Assembly (NCBI RefSeq): GCF_030411995.1
Contig: NZ_JASNRC010000014.1
Location: 94,987 to 158,986 of the forward strand
DNA length: 64,000 bases
DNA from: Massilia sp. YIM B02769
GTDB lineage: Bacteria; Pseudomonadota; Gammaproteobacteria; Burkholderiales; Burkholderiaceae_D
Reading direction: 5' to 3'
The position numbers and the translations under genes are program-made. This document shows, piece after piece, positions 48,638 through 57,568 of this stretch (position 1 is its first letter; each line of letters starts with the position of its first letter). The notes under the pieces are model-generated. The model did not search any database. It was not told the origin of the DNA and worked only from the letters and a program-made list of their open reading frames with translations.

Positions 48638-49561
48638 TCACAGTTCGCTGGCGATGGGATCGGTCTTCTCGGTGACGGCGCCGCGCGCCGTGCTGCGCGT
48701 ATTGTAGAACGTCGCCGCGATGCCGGACGCCAGGATCACGCCGATGCCCAGCCACACGTGCCAGTCGAAGCGGTCGCCCCACAGCAGCAGGCCCCACAGG
48801 CTGGAAAACACGATGCCGGTGTACTGCAAATTCGCCACCACCAGCACCTTGCCGACGCGGTAGGCGCGGGTCATGGCCATCTGCGCCATCAGGGCCGCGC
48901 CGCCGATGGCCAGCAGCAGCAGGCCGCCGTACAGGGTGTGGCTGTGGAAGGGGGCGAAGCCGCCGGCGCCATCGCCGCTGACCACGCCGACGAACCCTGC
49001 CACCGCGGTGGTCGCCGAAAAATAGAACACCACGCGGTACTCCGGTTCGCCCATCTGGCCGAGTTTGCGCACCTGCATGTAGGCCATCGCCGAGATCACC
49101 GATGAGCACAGGCCCGCCAGCCCGCCCAGCCACCCGTTCGATTCCACCGCCGGCTGCAGCACCAGCGTCACACCGAAGAAGCTGGCGCCCACGGCCAGCA
49201 CCAGCGGCCACTCGGCATGCTTGGTCTTGGTCCACCAGCCCATCAGGAACATCCAGGCCGCGATCCAGATCGGCGCCATGTAGTTCAGGGTCATGGCGGT
49301 GGCCAGCGGCAGTTTTGAGATGGCGAAGAACCACAGCCACAGCGAGGTCACGCCGACCGCGCTGCGCCACAGGTGGGCTTTCGGGAAGGGAGTCCGGAAG
49401 GTGCCGCCGCGATGGCGCACGATCATGAAGAGGATCACGGCGCCGATCAGGCCGCGGTAGAAGAGGAGTTCGGAGGTGGTGTAGAACTCGGAGGCCAGCT
49501 TCACGCCCGCACCCATGGCGGCAAACGCGAAGCTGGCGAACAGCATCCAGAGTGAAGGCAT
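48638..49561 (-). CDS. EamA/DMT family transporter
   Basis: A 307-residue membrane protein with ten predicted helices in two EamA repeats (SLWMLFASFAFAAMGAGVKLASEF at the start; NGWLGGLAGLCSSVISAMAYMQVRKLG opening the second half). DMT proteins export or import small metabolites such as amino acids. The last helix (WLGIGVILASGIAATFY) is followed by a short charged tail. It is 8 bp upstream of the sulfurtransferase gene on the minus strand, so the two are likely cotranscribed. Substrate unknown. Confidence 0.9.
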   Translation of the reverse strand: MPSLWMLFASFAFAAMGAGVKLASEFYTTSELLFYRGLIGAVILFMIVRHRGGTFRTPFPKAHLWRSAVGVTSLWLWFFAISKLPLATAMTLNYMAPIWIAAWMFLMGWWTKTKHAEWPLVLAVGASFFGVTLVLQPAVESNGWLGGLAGLCSSVISAMAYMQVRKLGQMGEPEYRVVFYFSATTAVAGFVGVVSGDGAGGFAPFHSHTLYGGLLLLAIGGAALMAQMAMTRAYRVGKVLVVANLQYTGIVFSSLWGLLLWGDRFDWHVWLGIGVILASGIAATFYNTRSTARGAVTEKTDPIASEL

Positions 49562-49634
49562 TACATTCCTGGGTGGTTACTACATTACAGCTGAGGCCGT
49601 GTCCGAATGTCAGACCTGACCCCGGCTTTTACAC

Positions 49635-50735
49635 TTAGAGATCGATTTTGCTGCGGTACCACTCGTGGAAGTGCTGCATGCCGTCTTCCATCGGCGACTG
49701 GTAAGGTCCGACCTCGTTGACGCCACGCTCCATCAGGATGCGGCGGCCGGCATCCATGCGCTGGGCGATCTCGTCATCCTCGATGCAGGTTTCCATGTAG
49801 GCGGCGCGTTCGGCTTCCACCAGTTCGCGCTCGAACAGGGCAATCTCTTCCGGGTAGTAGAACTCGACCACGTTGCGCGTCTTCTGCGGGCCGAGCGGCC
49901 ACAGGGTCGATACCACCAGCACGTTCGGATACCACTCGACCATGATGTTCGGGTAGAGCGTGAGCCAGATCGCGCCTTGCTTCGGCTCCTTGCCGCCGTT
50001 GAACTTCAACACGGCTTCCTGCCACTTTTTATAGGTCGGCGAGCCGGCCTTTTGCAGGCCGCGGTTCACGCCCACGGTCTGCACGCTGAAGTCGCGGCCG
50101 AATTCCCACTTCAAATCGTCGCAGGACACGAAGTTGCCCAGGCCCGGGTGGAAGGGCTCGACGTGGTAGTCCTCGAGGTAGACTTCGATAAAAGTCTTCC
50201 AGTTGTAGTCGACGTCGTGGATCTCGACGTGGTCGAACAGATAGCCCGAGAAATCGAGGTCCTTCGAGACCGACATCTCCTTGAGCTTGTCCATCACGTC
50301 GTAGCCGTTCTGCTCGAACAGCAGGCCGTTCCAGCTTTGCAGCGTGGTCTTCGACAAATTCAGGCAAGGCGTTTCGGCGAAGTGCGGCGCGCCGATCAGT
50401 TCGCCCTTCAAATCGTAGGTCCAGCGGTGCAGCGGGCACACGATGGTGTTGGCGTTGCCGCGGCCATTGAACATCAGCGCCTGGCGGTGGCGGCAGACGT
50501 TGGACAGCACCTCGATGCCGTTGGCGTTACGCACCAGCATGCGGCCTTCGTTTTCCGATGCCAGGGTGGCGAAGTCGCCCATCTCCGGCACCATCAGTTC
50601 ATGGCCGACGTAACGCGGCCCCTGCCGGAACAGGTGCTGGATTTCGCGCTGCAGCAGCGCCTCGTCAAAGTAAACATTTACCGGAAGCTGAGCACACGAG
50701 CGCGCCAGCTTGGCGTGGGTAGCCAGATCGGACAT
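49635..50735 (-). CDS. Rieske non-heme iron oxygenase, alpha-subunit type
   Basis: A 366-residue oxygenase. The Rieske [2Fe-2S] ligands are in NVCRHR...VCPLHRWTYD (C-x-H and C-x2-H). The mononuclear iron site is in EVYLEDYHVEPFHPGL (two histidines) with a later aspartate candidate (CIEDDEIAQRM). The C-terminal catalytic START-like domain ends FHEWYRSKIDL. The substrate is unknown. It lies divergent from xseB-ispA-dxs, a neighbourhood I recall from other Burkholderiales, so a link to isoprenoid-derived compounds is possible. The start at 50735 follows AAAGGGGGG. Confidence 0.88.
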   Translation of the reverse strand: MSDLATHAKLARSCAQLPVNVYFDEALLQREIQHLFRQGPRYVGHELMVPEMGDFATLASENEGRMLVRNANGIEVLSNVCRHRQALMFNGRGNANTIVCPLHRWTYDLKGELIGAPHFAETPCLNLSKTTLQSWNGLLFEQNGYDVMDKLKEMSVSKDLDFSGYLFDHVEIHDVDYNWKTFIEVYLEDYHVEPFHPGLGNFVSCDDLKWEFGRDFSVQTVGVNRGLQKAGSPTYKKWQEAVLKFNGGKEPKQGAIWLTLYPNIMVEWYPNVLVVSTLWPLGPQKTRNVVEFYYPEEIALFERELVEAERAAYMETCIEDDEIAQRMDAGRRILMERGVNEVGPYQSPMEDGMQHFHEWYRSKIDL

Positions 50736-51091
50736 CCCAACCCCCCTTTTATAAAAGCACCGAGCCAAAGAAGAGAAAGAATCCAAAGACCAGTATTTTG
50801 TGTGTGGAAATACGGTATTTCGGACAGAACCGGCGATTATACCGTGGAACGAGCTCTACAGTCTCGGACCGGCACGCGGTTGTGGTGCGCAGGGACACAG
50901 GGATTGCCGGAAAGGCATCGTTTTCATGGTATTCAAGGTGGGTGCGCTAAAATGTGAACGATCGTGCAATTAGCTCGGCACTTGCGCGGACACCTCTTGG
51001 GTAAGGATTGTTCTAAAATACGCGATTAGGCTGCTCCATGGCGCACCCCTTGCGTCGTCCTGGGACCGCTGGCCCAACACAACAAGTAACT
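50736..51091. promoter_or_regulatory. Divergent spacer with a 15-bp palindrome
   Basis: No gene is supported. GAAATACGGTATTTC at 50807-50821 is a perfect palindrome about a central base and could be an operator for the Rieske gene. The right side must hold the xseB-ispA-dxs promoter; I could not assign its boxes. Confidence 0.45.
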
Positions 51092-51340
51092 ATGGCAAAT
51101 AATTCAAACGTGGGAGCACCGGAGTCCTTCGAGGCGGCGATGGCCGAACTGGCCCAGCTCGTCTCGCAGATGGAAGCAGGGCAATTGCCGCTGGAAGCCT
51201 CGGTAGCCGCCTATGCGCGCGGTTCCGAACTGGTGAAGTACTGCGCCGCCCAGCTCGACAAGGTAGAATCCCAGGTCAAGGTGCTGGAAGGCGACATGCT
51301 GAAACCGTTCAGCGCCGACGGCGCGGGCGAGGGCGCGTGA
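51092..51340 (+). CDS. xseB: Exodeoxyribonuclease VII small subunit
   Basis: An 82-residue XseB, the small helical subunit of exonuclease VII, which degrades single-stranded DNA together with XseA. The core SFEAAMAELAQLVSQMEAGQLPLEASVAAYARGSEL and CAAQLDKVESQVKVL is clear. The start at 51092 (MANNSN) avoids an atypical 18-residue extension. It overlaps ispA by one base (TGATG). xseA is not in the window. Confidence 0.95.
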   Translation: MANNSNVGAPESFEAAMAELAQLVSQMEAGQLPLEASVAAYARGSELVKYCAAQLDKVESQVKVLEGDMLKPFSADGAGEGA

Positions 51341-52230
51341 TGGACGCGTCCTTTACCGACTGGATGGCAGGCGTCCAGGCCGATGTCGAAGACGCGCTGT
51401 CGCGCTTCCTGCCGGCCGCCGATGCCCAGCCCACCAAGCTGCATGAAGCCATGCGCTACACCGCGCTCGGCGGCGGCAAGCGCGTGCGTCCGCTGCTGGT
51501 GTATGCCAGCGGCGCGCTGTTCGGCGCCGATGCCGCCTCGCTGGCGCGCGCCGCCTGCGCGCTCGAGATGATCCACGTGTACTCGCTGGTGCACGACGAC
51601 ATGCCCTGCATGGACGACGACGCCCTGCGCCGCGGCAAACCGACCGTCCACGTGGCCTATGACGAAGCGACCGCGCTGCTGGTTGGCGACACGCTGCAGG
51701 CGCGCGCCTTCGAGGTGCTGGCCGGCGATGACTCTCTGCCGCCGGCGCGCCTGGTTGGCATGCTGCGCCTGCTGGCCGAAGCGGCCGGTTCCGCCGGCAT
51801 GTGTGGCGGCCAGGCGATCGACCTCGACAGCGTCGGCTTGTCCCTCAGCCTGGAACAGCTCGAACGCATGCACCAGCTGAAGACCGGCGCACTGCTGCGC
51901 GCATCGGTCCTGCTCGGCGCGCTGTGCGGCAAGGACTTGAACCCGACGGAACTCGAAGCCCTGAAGGCCTACTCCAAGGCAGTGGGGCTGGCGTTCCAGG
52001 TGGTCGACGACGTACTGGATGCGACGGCCGATTCGGCCACGCTCGGCAAGACCGCCGGCAAGGATGCAGCCGACAACAAGCCGACCTATGTGTCGATCCT
52101 CGGACTGGAGCCCTCCAGGGCGCTGGCCGAACAATTGCGGCGCGAGGCGCACGATGCGCTGGCGCCATTCGGAGAACAAGCACTGCGGCTGCGCGAACTC
52201 GCGGACCTGATCGTGCAGCGGAAGGCCTAA
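51340..52230 (+). CDS. ispA: Farnesyl diphosphate synthase (IspA)
   Basis: A 296-residue trans-prenyltransferase that condenses IPP with DMAPP and GPP to farnesyl diphosphate. The first aspartate-rich motif is in VHDDMPCMDDDALRRG, the second in FQVVDDVLDATAD; GGKRVRPLLVY binds diphosphate. The start at 51340 overlaps the xseB stop (TGATG); a GTG three bases upstream is also in frame. The stop touches the dxs ATG directly (TAAATG), giving a tight xseB-ispA-dxs operon. Confidence 0.96.
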   Translation: MDASFTDWMAGVQADVEDALSRFLPAADAQPTKLHEAMRYTALGGGKRVRPLLVYASGALFGADAASLARAACALEMIHVYSLVHDDMPCMDDDALRRGKPTVHVAYDEATALLVGDTLQARAFEVLAGDDSLPPARLVGMLRLLAEAAGSAGMCGGQAIDLDSVGLSLSLEQLERMHQLKTGALLRASVLLGALCGKDLNPTELEALKAYSKAVGLAFQVVDDVLDATADSATLGKTAGKDAADNKPTYVSILGLEPSRALAEQLRREAHDALAPFGEQALRLRELADLIVQRKA

Positions 52231-54105
52231 ATGAACCTGTTAGACACCATCAACGACCCGTCGGACCTGCGCAAACTCCCGCGCACGCAACTGACCCCGC
52301 TCGCCGGCGAGCTGCGCCAATACCTGCTCGACTCGGTCTCCAAGACGGGTGGACACCTGTCGTCGAACCTCGGCACCGTCGAGCTGACCATCGCGCTGCA
52401 CTACGTGTTCGAGACGCCGCACGACCGCATCGTGTGGGACGTGGGCCACCAGACCTATTCGCACAAGATCCTCACCGGCCGCCGCGAGCGCATGCCGACG
52501 CTGCGCCAATTGAACGGCCTGTCGGGCTTCCCGAAGCGCGACGAAAGCGAGTACGACACCTTCGGCACCGCCCACTCGTCGACCTCGATTTCGGCCGCGC
52601 TGGGCATGGCCGCCGCCGCCAAATTGAAGGGCGAGCACCGCCACGCGATCGCCGTGATCGGCGACGGCTCGATGACGGCCGGTATGGCCTTCGAGGCCCT
52701 GAACAATGCCGGCGTCGAGGAAGACTGCAATCTGCTGGTGGTCCTGAACGACAACGACATGTCGATCTCGCCGCCGGTGGGCGCGCTGAACCGCTACCTG
52801 GCGCGCTTGATGTCGGGTCAGTTCTACGCCGCCGCCAAGAGCGTCGGCAAGACCGTGCTGCCGGCGCCGCTGCGCGAACTGGCGAGCCGCCTGGAAGAAC
52901 ACGCGAAGGGCATGGTGGTCCCGGCCACGATGTTCGAGGAATTCGGTTTCAATTACATCGGCCCGATCGATGGGCACGACCTGGATTCGCTGATCCCGAC
53001 GCTGGAAAACATCAAGAAGCTCAAGGGTCCGCAGTTCCTGCACGTGGTGACCAAGAAGGGGCAGGGCTACAAGCTGGCCGAGGCCGAACCGATCCTGTAC
53101 CACGGCACCGGCAAGTTCAACCCGACCGAGGGCATCAAGCCGGCTACGGCGCCGAGCAAGATCACGTATACCGAGGTCTTCGGCAACTGGCTGTGCGACA
53201 TGGCGGCCGTCGACTCGCGCCTGGTCGGCATCACGCCGGCGATGCGCGAAGGCTCGGGCATGGTGCGCTTCCACGCGCAGTACCCGGAGCGCTATTTCGA
53301 CGTCGGCATCGCCGAGCAGCACTCGGTGACCTTCGGCGCGGGCCTGGCTACCGAGGGCATGAAGCCGGTGGTCGCAATCTATTCCACCTTCCTGCAGCGC
53401 GCCTACGACCAGCTGATCCACGACGTGGCGCTGCAGAACCTGGACGTGACCTTCGCCCTGGACCGCGCCGGCCTGGTCGGCGCCGATGGTGCGACCCACG
53501 CGGGTAACTACGATTTGGCCTACCTGCGCTGCATCCCGAACATGGTGGTGATGGCGGCGTCGAACGAGAACGAGTGCCGGCAGATGCTGACCACGGCCTA
53601 CCACTATCCGGGTCCGGCGGCGGTGCGCTATCCGCGCGGCGCCGGCATTGGCGCGGCCATCCAGGAAGAGCTGACCTCGATCGAGATCGGCAAGGGCGAA
53701 GTCCAGCGCCAGGGCAAGGGCGTGGCCATCCTGGCCTTCGGCTCGATGGTCGCGCCGAGCATGGGCGCGGCCGGCGAACTCGATGCCACGGTCGCCAACA
53801 TGCGCTTCGTGAAGCCGCTCGACGTCGAGCTGGTGAAGCAGCTGGCGGCGGAGCACGACTACCTGGTGACGGTGGAAGAGGGCGCGGTGATGGGCGGCGC
53901 CGGTGCGGCTGTGGCGGAAGCGATGGCGGCAGCGGGCATCGTCAAGCCGCTGCTGATTCTCGGTCTGCCTGACAAATTCATCGACCAGGGCGATCCGGCG
54001 GCGCTGCTGGCGTCGGTGGGCCTGGATGCCAAGGGCATCGCGGCCTCGATCCGCGCGCGTTTCGGGATCGCGGGCGAGCCGCGGCTGGTGGCGGTGAAGA
54101 GCTGA
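52231..54105 (+). CDS. dxs: 1-deoxy-D-xylulose-5-phosphate synthase
   Basis: A 624-residue thiamin-diphosphate enzyme that makes DXP from pyruvate and glyceraldehyde 3-phosphate, the first step of the MEP pathway. Conserved parts: [18 protein letters not shown], the ThDP/Mg motif ([20 protein letters not shown]), [18 protein letters not shown] and [18 protein letters not shown] also feeds ThiG, and the cofactor comes from the thi operon in this window. It is the last gene of the operon and is followed by a strong terminator. Confidence 0.98.
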   Translation: MNLLDTINDPSDLRKLPRTQLTPLAGELRQYLLDSVSKTGGHLSSNLGTVELTIALHYVFETPHDRIVWDVGHQTYSHKILTGRRERMPTLRQLNGLSGFPKRDESEYDTFGTAHSSTSISAALGMAAAAKLKGEHRHAIAVIGDGSMTAGMAFEALNNAGVEEDCNLLVVLNDNDMSISPPVGALNRYLARLMSGQFYAAAKSVGKTVLPAPLRELASRLEEHAKGMVVPATMFEEFGFNYIGPIDGHDLDSLIPTLENIKKLKGPQFLHVVTKKGQGYKLAEAEPILYHGTGKFNPTEGIKPATAPSKITYTEVFGNWLCDMAAVDSRLVGITPAMREGSGMVRFHAQYPERYFDVGIAEQHSVTFGAGLATEGMKPVVAIYSTFLQRAYDQLIHDVALQNLDVTFALDRAGLVGADGATHAGNYDLAYLRCIPNMVVMAASNENECRQMLTTAYHYPGPAAVRYPRGAGIGAAIQEELTSIEIGKGEVQRQGKGVAILAFGSMVAPSMGAAGELDATVANMRFVKPLDVELVKQLAAEHDYLVTVEEGAVMGGAGAAVAEAMAAAGIVKPLLILGLPDKFIDQGDPAALLASVGLDAKGIAASIRARFGIAGEPRLVAVKS

Positions 54106-54128
54106 GCTGGTTCAGGCTCGATGAAGAA

Positions 54129-54155
54129 GCGGCGCCTCGGGCGCCGTTTTTTTTA
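54129..54155 (+). terminator. Terminator of xseB-ispA-dxs
   Basis: Stem CGGCGCC/GGCGCCG with a TCG loop followed by eight T residues, 25 bp behind dxs. Confidence 0.92.
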
Positions 54156-54183
54156 CGTATGGTGCGGTCTGCACAAGCACGAA

Positions 54184-54243
54184 TGGTGGGTACGAGTACC
54201 CACCCTACGTACGTGGTTCCGGTAGGGTGGGTACTCGTACCCA
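54184..54243. repeat. REP pair (variant GGTACGAGTACC)
   Basis: Two units, TGGTGGGTACGAGTACCCACC and GTAGGGTGGGTACTCGTACCCA, face each other across a few bases. The rest of the 349-bp spacer up to 54454 shows only the hairpin leader of the next gene. Confidence 0.75.
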
Positions 54244-54375
54244 ACACTGCATGTCGAAAACGATCCGCAAACCACCCACCTCTCAACTCTACTAGTTCGT
54301 CCTTCCCCCAAACCACGATAACGTCACAGCAACGCCACCCAGCACCAGGCCCGGTTTCCGCACCACCGGAAAGCC

Positions 54376-54401
54376 GGCGGCCGTCCCGGACAACGGCCGC
54401 C
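54376..54401 (+). promoter_or_regulatory. Leader hairpin of the first cysteine-rich gene
   Basis: Arms GGCGGCCGT (54376-54384) and ACGGCCGCC (54393-54401). Almost the same hairpin with the same flanks (GAAAGCC before, GCGCAGCA after) precedes the second copy of the gene. Confidence 0.6.
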
Positions 54402-54454
54402 GCGCGCAGCAGATCGTCCATGACCGCGTCTTCGATCGCCAAGGGAGAATTGCA

Positions 54455-54670
54455 TTGAAAAAGAAATTCGGCCTGTTCCTGTTCGCACTCGGCCTGAGTG
54501 CTTCCTATGCCTATGCCTATGATGACGACACCGCCTGCATCATGGACTGCCACGCCAAATACGTGGACTGCATGTCGCGCGGCTACTTCACCCCGAACTA
54601 CTGCCAGAACCGCATGAGCGTCTGCTCGGCGATGTGCGATGGCTGGGACGGAAACGGCCCGATTCCCTGA
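54455..54670 (+). CDS. Secreted cysteine-rich small protein, copy 1
   Basis: A 71-residue protein started by TTG at 54455, seven bases behind AAGGGAGA. The signal peptide (KKKFGLFLFALGLSASYAYA) is followed by a mature part of about 50 residues with six cysteines spaced C-x3-C-x6-C-x10-C-x6-C-x3-C, a mirror-symmetric pattern. This suggests a disulfide-linked helical hairpin. Other fixed parts are CxSRGxFTxNYC and MCDGWDG. A paralog with the same spacing follows at 54760. I do not know the family or function. Confidence 0.82.
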   Translation: MKKKFGLFLFALGLSASYAYAYDDDTACIMDCHAKYVDCMSRGYFTPNYCQNRMSVCSAMCDGWDGNGPIP

Positions 54671-54694
54671 TCACGTTTCGTCGCACCGAAAGCC

Positions 54695-54720
54695 GGCGGC
54701 CGTACCAGACGGCGGCCGCC
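54695..54720 (+). promoter_or_regulatory. Leader hairpin of the second cysteine-rich gene
   Basis: GGCGGCCG (54695-54702) pairs with CGGCCGCC (54713-54720). It lies in the 89-bp gap between the two paralogs, at the same distance from the TTG start as in copy 1, so the duplication included the leader. Confidence 0.6.
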
Positions 54721-54759
54721 GTGCGCAGCACACCGTCTCGATCATGAGGGAGAATCGAA

Positions 54760-54975
54760 TTGAAAAAGAAGCTTGGCCTGTTCCTCTTCGCACTCGGCCT
54801 GAGTGCTTCCTACGCCCATGCCGACACCGACTACAACACCTGCTTCCAGACCTGTTGGGACCAGTACGAAGACTGCCTGTCGCGCGGTAACTTCACCCTC
54901 AACTACTGCGGCCACCGGATGAGCATGTGCGCGGCGATGTGCGACGGCTGGGACGGCACCGGCGACATCCCGTAA
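54760..54975 (+). CDS. Secreted cysteine-rich small protein, copy 2
   Basis: A 71-residue paralog of the protein at 54455, also started by TTG (54760) behind GAGGGAGAA. The signal peptide is nearly identical (KKKLGLFLFALGLSASYAHA). The mature part keeps all six cysteines in the spacing C-x3-C-x6-C-x10-C-x6-C-x3-C and the end MCDGWDGTGDIP, while the residues between are more changed (FQT, WDQYED). It ends 4 bp before the convergent EamA gene. Function unknown. Confidence 0.82.
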   Translation: MKKKLGLFLFALGLSASYAHADTDYNTCFQTCWDQYEDCLSRGNFTLNYCGHRMSMCAAMCDGWDGTGDIP

Positions 54976-54979
54976 CCGT

Positions 54980-55885
54980 TCAACGCGCGCGGGTGCACAG
55001 GTAGACTGCACCCGCCGTCGCCAGGAAGCCGGCCAGCGTCATCGCGCTCAGGGTCTCGCCCAGCAGCGCAAAGGCCATCAACGCCGTCACGCCCGGAATC
55101 AGGTAGAACAGGCTCGCCACCTTGCTCGCTTCTCCCTTGCGCATCATGAGGAACAGCAGGCTGGTCGCGCCGATCGAATTCACGACCGCCAGCCATCCGG
55201 ACGCAAACAGCATCGCCGGCGTCCAGCGCACGTCGAGGCCTTCCACCAGCAGCGACACGGGCAGGGCCACCAGCGTGGCCACCGCCAGCTGCACGAAGCC
55301 GCCGGTGCGCAAGTCCATCCCGGCGCAGAACTTCTTCTGGTACAGCGTGCCGAGCGTGACCCCGGCCAGCGCCACCACAGCTGCGGCATAGGCGCCGACG
55401 CCCGCGCTGCCCGTGCCCAGCTTGTGCCACACCACCAGCACCACGCCCATCACGCCGCCCGCCATGCCCAGCCACTGTTTGGCGCCCAGGCGCTCGCTGA
55501 ACACGAACGCCGCGCCGAGCGCCGTGAACACTGGCATGGTGCCGACGATCAGCGCCGATTCGCCCGCCGACACGCCCAGCTTCAGCGCCGTGTACAGGCC
55601 CGAGAACTGCAGCGCCTGGATCAGCAGGCCGACCACCACCAGGTGCCCGAACTGCCTGCGGTTCGCCGGCCACGGCGCGCGCACCGCCAGCGCCACGATC
55701 AGCAGCACGAATGAAGCCAGTCCGAAGCGGATCGCCAGCAGCGTGAACGGCCCGGCATACGGCACGGCCAGCTTGCCGACTACGTAGCCGGAACTCCACA
55801 TCGCAATGAAGAGCAGGGGCAGGGCCAGGCCGGTGACGCGGGCGAGGGTGGAGGAGGCGGGAGGGGCAAGCCTGAGCGTGGTCAT
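54980..55885 (-). CDS. EamA/DMT family transporter
   Basis: A 301-residue ten-helix transporter of the EamA family (LPLLFIAMWSSGYVVGKLAVPYAGP at the start; ALIVGTMPVFTALGAAFVFSERLG closing the first repeat; GVTALMAFALLGETLSAMTLAG in the second). It probably exports a small metabolite. It is divergent from a LysR regulator at 55981, which is likely its regulator. The two are separated by a 95-bp spacer. It ends 4 bp from the cysteine-rich protein gene. Confidence 0.9.
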   Translation of the reverse strand: MTTLRLAPPASSTLARVTGLALPLLFIAMWSSGYVVGKLAVPYAGPFTLLAIRFGLASFVLLIVALAVRAPWPANRRQFGHLVVVGLLIQALQFSGLYTALKLGVSAGESALIVGTMPVFTALGAAFVFSERLGAKQWLGMAGGVMGVVLVVWHKLGTGSAGVGAYAAAVVALAGVTLGTLYQKKFCAGMDLRTGGFVQLAVATLVALPVSLLVEGLDVRWTPAMLFASGWLAVVNSIGATSLLFLMMRKGEASKVASLFYLIPGVTALMAFALLGETLSAMTLAGFLATAGAVYLCTRAR

Positions 55886-55980
55886 CGAGTTCTCCGGTGG
55901 TTGATCTTTCCAGCTTAGGCCGAATACTGCCGCGATACAATCCAGTTATCAGGCAACCGATTGTTTCCAAGGGCGATACG

Positions 55981-56892
55981 ATGAGCGAGATGCAGCCACG
56001 CGACTTTTCCGATGTCTGGGCCTTTGTCCGGGTCGTCGACAGCGGTTCGTTTTCCGAGGCAGCGCGCCAGATGGGTACGACCAAGGCCAACGTCAGCAAG
56101 CAGGTGGCGAACCTGGAAAAGAATCTGCACGCCAGGCTGCTGAACCGCTCGACGCGCAAGCTGGGCCTCACCGAGGCCGGCAGCGCGATCTACCAGCACG
56201 CGCTGCGCATGCTGGAAGAAGCGCGTGCCCTGGAAGCCACGGCCGCCGGCCTGCAGACGGGGCCGGGCGGCACGCTGCGCGTGAGCGCGTCGATGGCCTT
56301 CGGCACCACCTGCCTGGCCGGCCTGCTGCCTGCCTTCATGGAGCGCTATCCCGATATTCGCGTAGTGCTGAGCCTCACCGACCGCTACGTCGACCTGGTC
56401 GAGGAAAACGTCGACCTCGCCCTGCGCCTGGCATCGCGCATTGACATGCTGAGCGCCGTGGCGCGTCCGATCGCCAGCATCCGCTACGTGCTGGCCGCCA
56501 CCCCGGCCTATGTGGCGCAGCACGGGACGCCGGCGCGCATCGAGGAGCTGGCGCAGCACCGCTGCCTCAGCTTCGGCGCCGGCGGTGCGCCGCTCACCTG
56601 GCAGTTCGACGGCGTTGACGGCACGGCCAGCGTGCAGGTGGACAGCGCGCTGTCCGCCAACAGCAGCGTGGCCCTGCACCTGGCGATGCTGCGCGGCGGC
56701 GGCATCGCGCTGCTGCCGACCTATGTGGTGGGGGAGGACTTGCGCAGCGGCGCCGCCGTGCAGGTGCTACCCGCGTGGACGCCGCAGGGACACACGGGCG
56801 ACAAGCTGTATGCGGTGTATCTCGAGAACCGCTTCCTGCCGCCGAAGGTGAGGGTGTTCATCGACTATTTGCTTGAGACGATCGGCGGTTAG
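55981..56892 (+). CDS. LysR family transcriptional regulator
   Basis: A 303-residue regulator. The N-terminal winged helix (DVWAFVRVVDSGSFSEAARQMGTTKANVSKQVANLEK) is followed by a co-inducer-binding domain (LRVSASMAFGTTCLAGLLPAF, DLALRLAS, GGGIALLPTYVV). The subtype is that of CrgA/AaeR-like regulators. The start at 55981 is chosen over upstream in-frame codons because it gives a normal N-terminus. It is divergent from the EamA gene, which it likely controls. Confidence 0.92.
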   Translation: MSEMQPRDFSDVWAFVRVVDSGSFSEAARQMGTTKANVSKQVANLEKNLHARLLNRSTRKLGLTEAGSAIYQHALRMLEEARALEATAAGLQTGPGGTLRVSASMAFGTTCLAGLLPAFMERYPDIRVVLSLTDRYVDLVEENVDLALRLASRIDMLSAVARPIASIRYVLAATPAYVAQHGTPARIEELAQHRCLSFGAGGAPLTWQFDGVDGTASVQVDSALSANSSVALHLAMLRGGGIALLPTYVVGEDLRSGAAVQVLPAWTPQGHTGDKLYAVYLENRFLPPKVRVFIDYLLETIGG

Positions 56893-57129
56893 CCATCCAA
56901 CGGCGCTTTGCCTATTTTAGAATGTCCAAAGCCCCTTTCCTGCACGCGCTCTTTTTGCTGACATTAAGAGAGAGGGTGCTTTTGACAGCGGAAAAGTAGA
57001 CTTCATCATTACCGTGCTAGGCATCACCAGAATCAGGAACATACTCACAAATGACTTGCTCATCCTCTATAAAATAGTTCATTCGATAATGAGATGATAA
57101 AGCGAGCCAGTGCATTGAGAGAAAAGGCA
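56893..57129 (-). other. AT-rich spacer with a short minus-strand frame
   Basis: The GC content drops sharply here compared with the left side. On the minus strand a 38-residue frame (MMPFLSMHW... to VPDSGDA, about 57133 to 57017) begins at ATGATG that overlaps the stop of the frame at 57130-57336. It may be the rest of that gene after a frameshift or a tiny coupled gene. Nothing else is seen to 56893. Confidence 0.3.
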
Positions 57130-57336
57130 TCATAAACACGTTGCAAAACAACGAAGGGCTTTTTCCAGCCTTTCCATCAAACGACACTCCAGATTTTGCA
57201 GAATCCAACTTTCTACTTCTTGTGCAAGCAATCTGGATCTCCAGCCTTTTTTTATAGCAATTCGAAACCGCTCATTTTTTAACAACGTGTTTTTTACATC
57301 TGTGAAGAAGTTTTTACTAGGGTATGATGTCAGCAT
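57130..57336 (-). CDS. Small basic protein behind the Rhs remnants
   Basis: A 68-residue frame starting MLTSYPSKNFFTDVKNTLLK with GAGG eight bases before the ATG on the minus strand. It is rich in Lys/Arg and leucine (RLLAQEVESWILQNLECRLMERLEKAL) and probably helical. The stop overlaps ATGATG of another short frame, so a longer protein of about 105 residues broken by a frameshift is also possible. Its place behind Rhs tip remnants suggests an immunity-type gene, but there is no sequence proof. Confidence 0.35.
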   Translation of the reverse strand: MLTSYPSKNFFTDVKNTLLKNERFRIAIKKGWRSRLLAQEVESWILQNLECRLMERLEKALRCFATCL

Positions 57337-57361
57337 TCAGTTGCCCTCGCTAATTACTTTC

Positions 57362-57566
57362 TTAGATAGAAGCAAGGCTTGGTTTTGCCTTGTATTCGAG
57401 TTCGTGAGGTTCACATACAAGCGCACGAAACAGCAGTTTGTCAATCTCTTGAAATATGTCCAGGGCTGAGCCGAATCGAAACGATTCGTCGATGCGAGAA
57501 CGTTGAGTTTCAAAGGTGTCTCGTCGCTTCGCGATAAGCATTCATTGCACCATTTAAATTTTTCAT
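57362..57566 (-). pseudogene. Frameshifted small immunity-like gene
   Basis: The likely start MKNLNGAMNAYREATR at 57566 has AAGGAAAG upstream but stops after 18 codons. In the next frame a convincing protein segment continues (DTFETQRSRIDESFRFGSAL, DIFQEIDKLLFRALVCEPHE, LEYKAKPSLASI) to the stop at 57362. Taken alone, this second frame has an ATG at 57541 and 59 codons. The simplest reading is one gene of about 68 residues broken by one indel near 57515-57525. It stands directly behind a decayed Rhs tip, where immunity genes usually lie. Confidence 0.5.
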
Positions 57567-57568
57567 AA

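Noticed and set aside
49592-49625. GTCAGACCTGAC palindrome between two minus-strand genes
   Set aside because: A short perfect palindrome, but there is only one copy in the window and no further context, so it cannot be called a repeat or operator.
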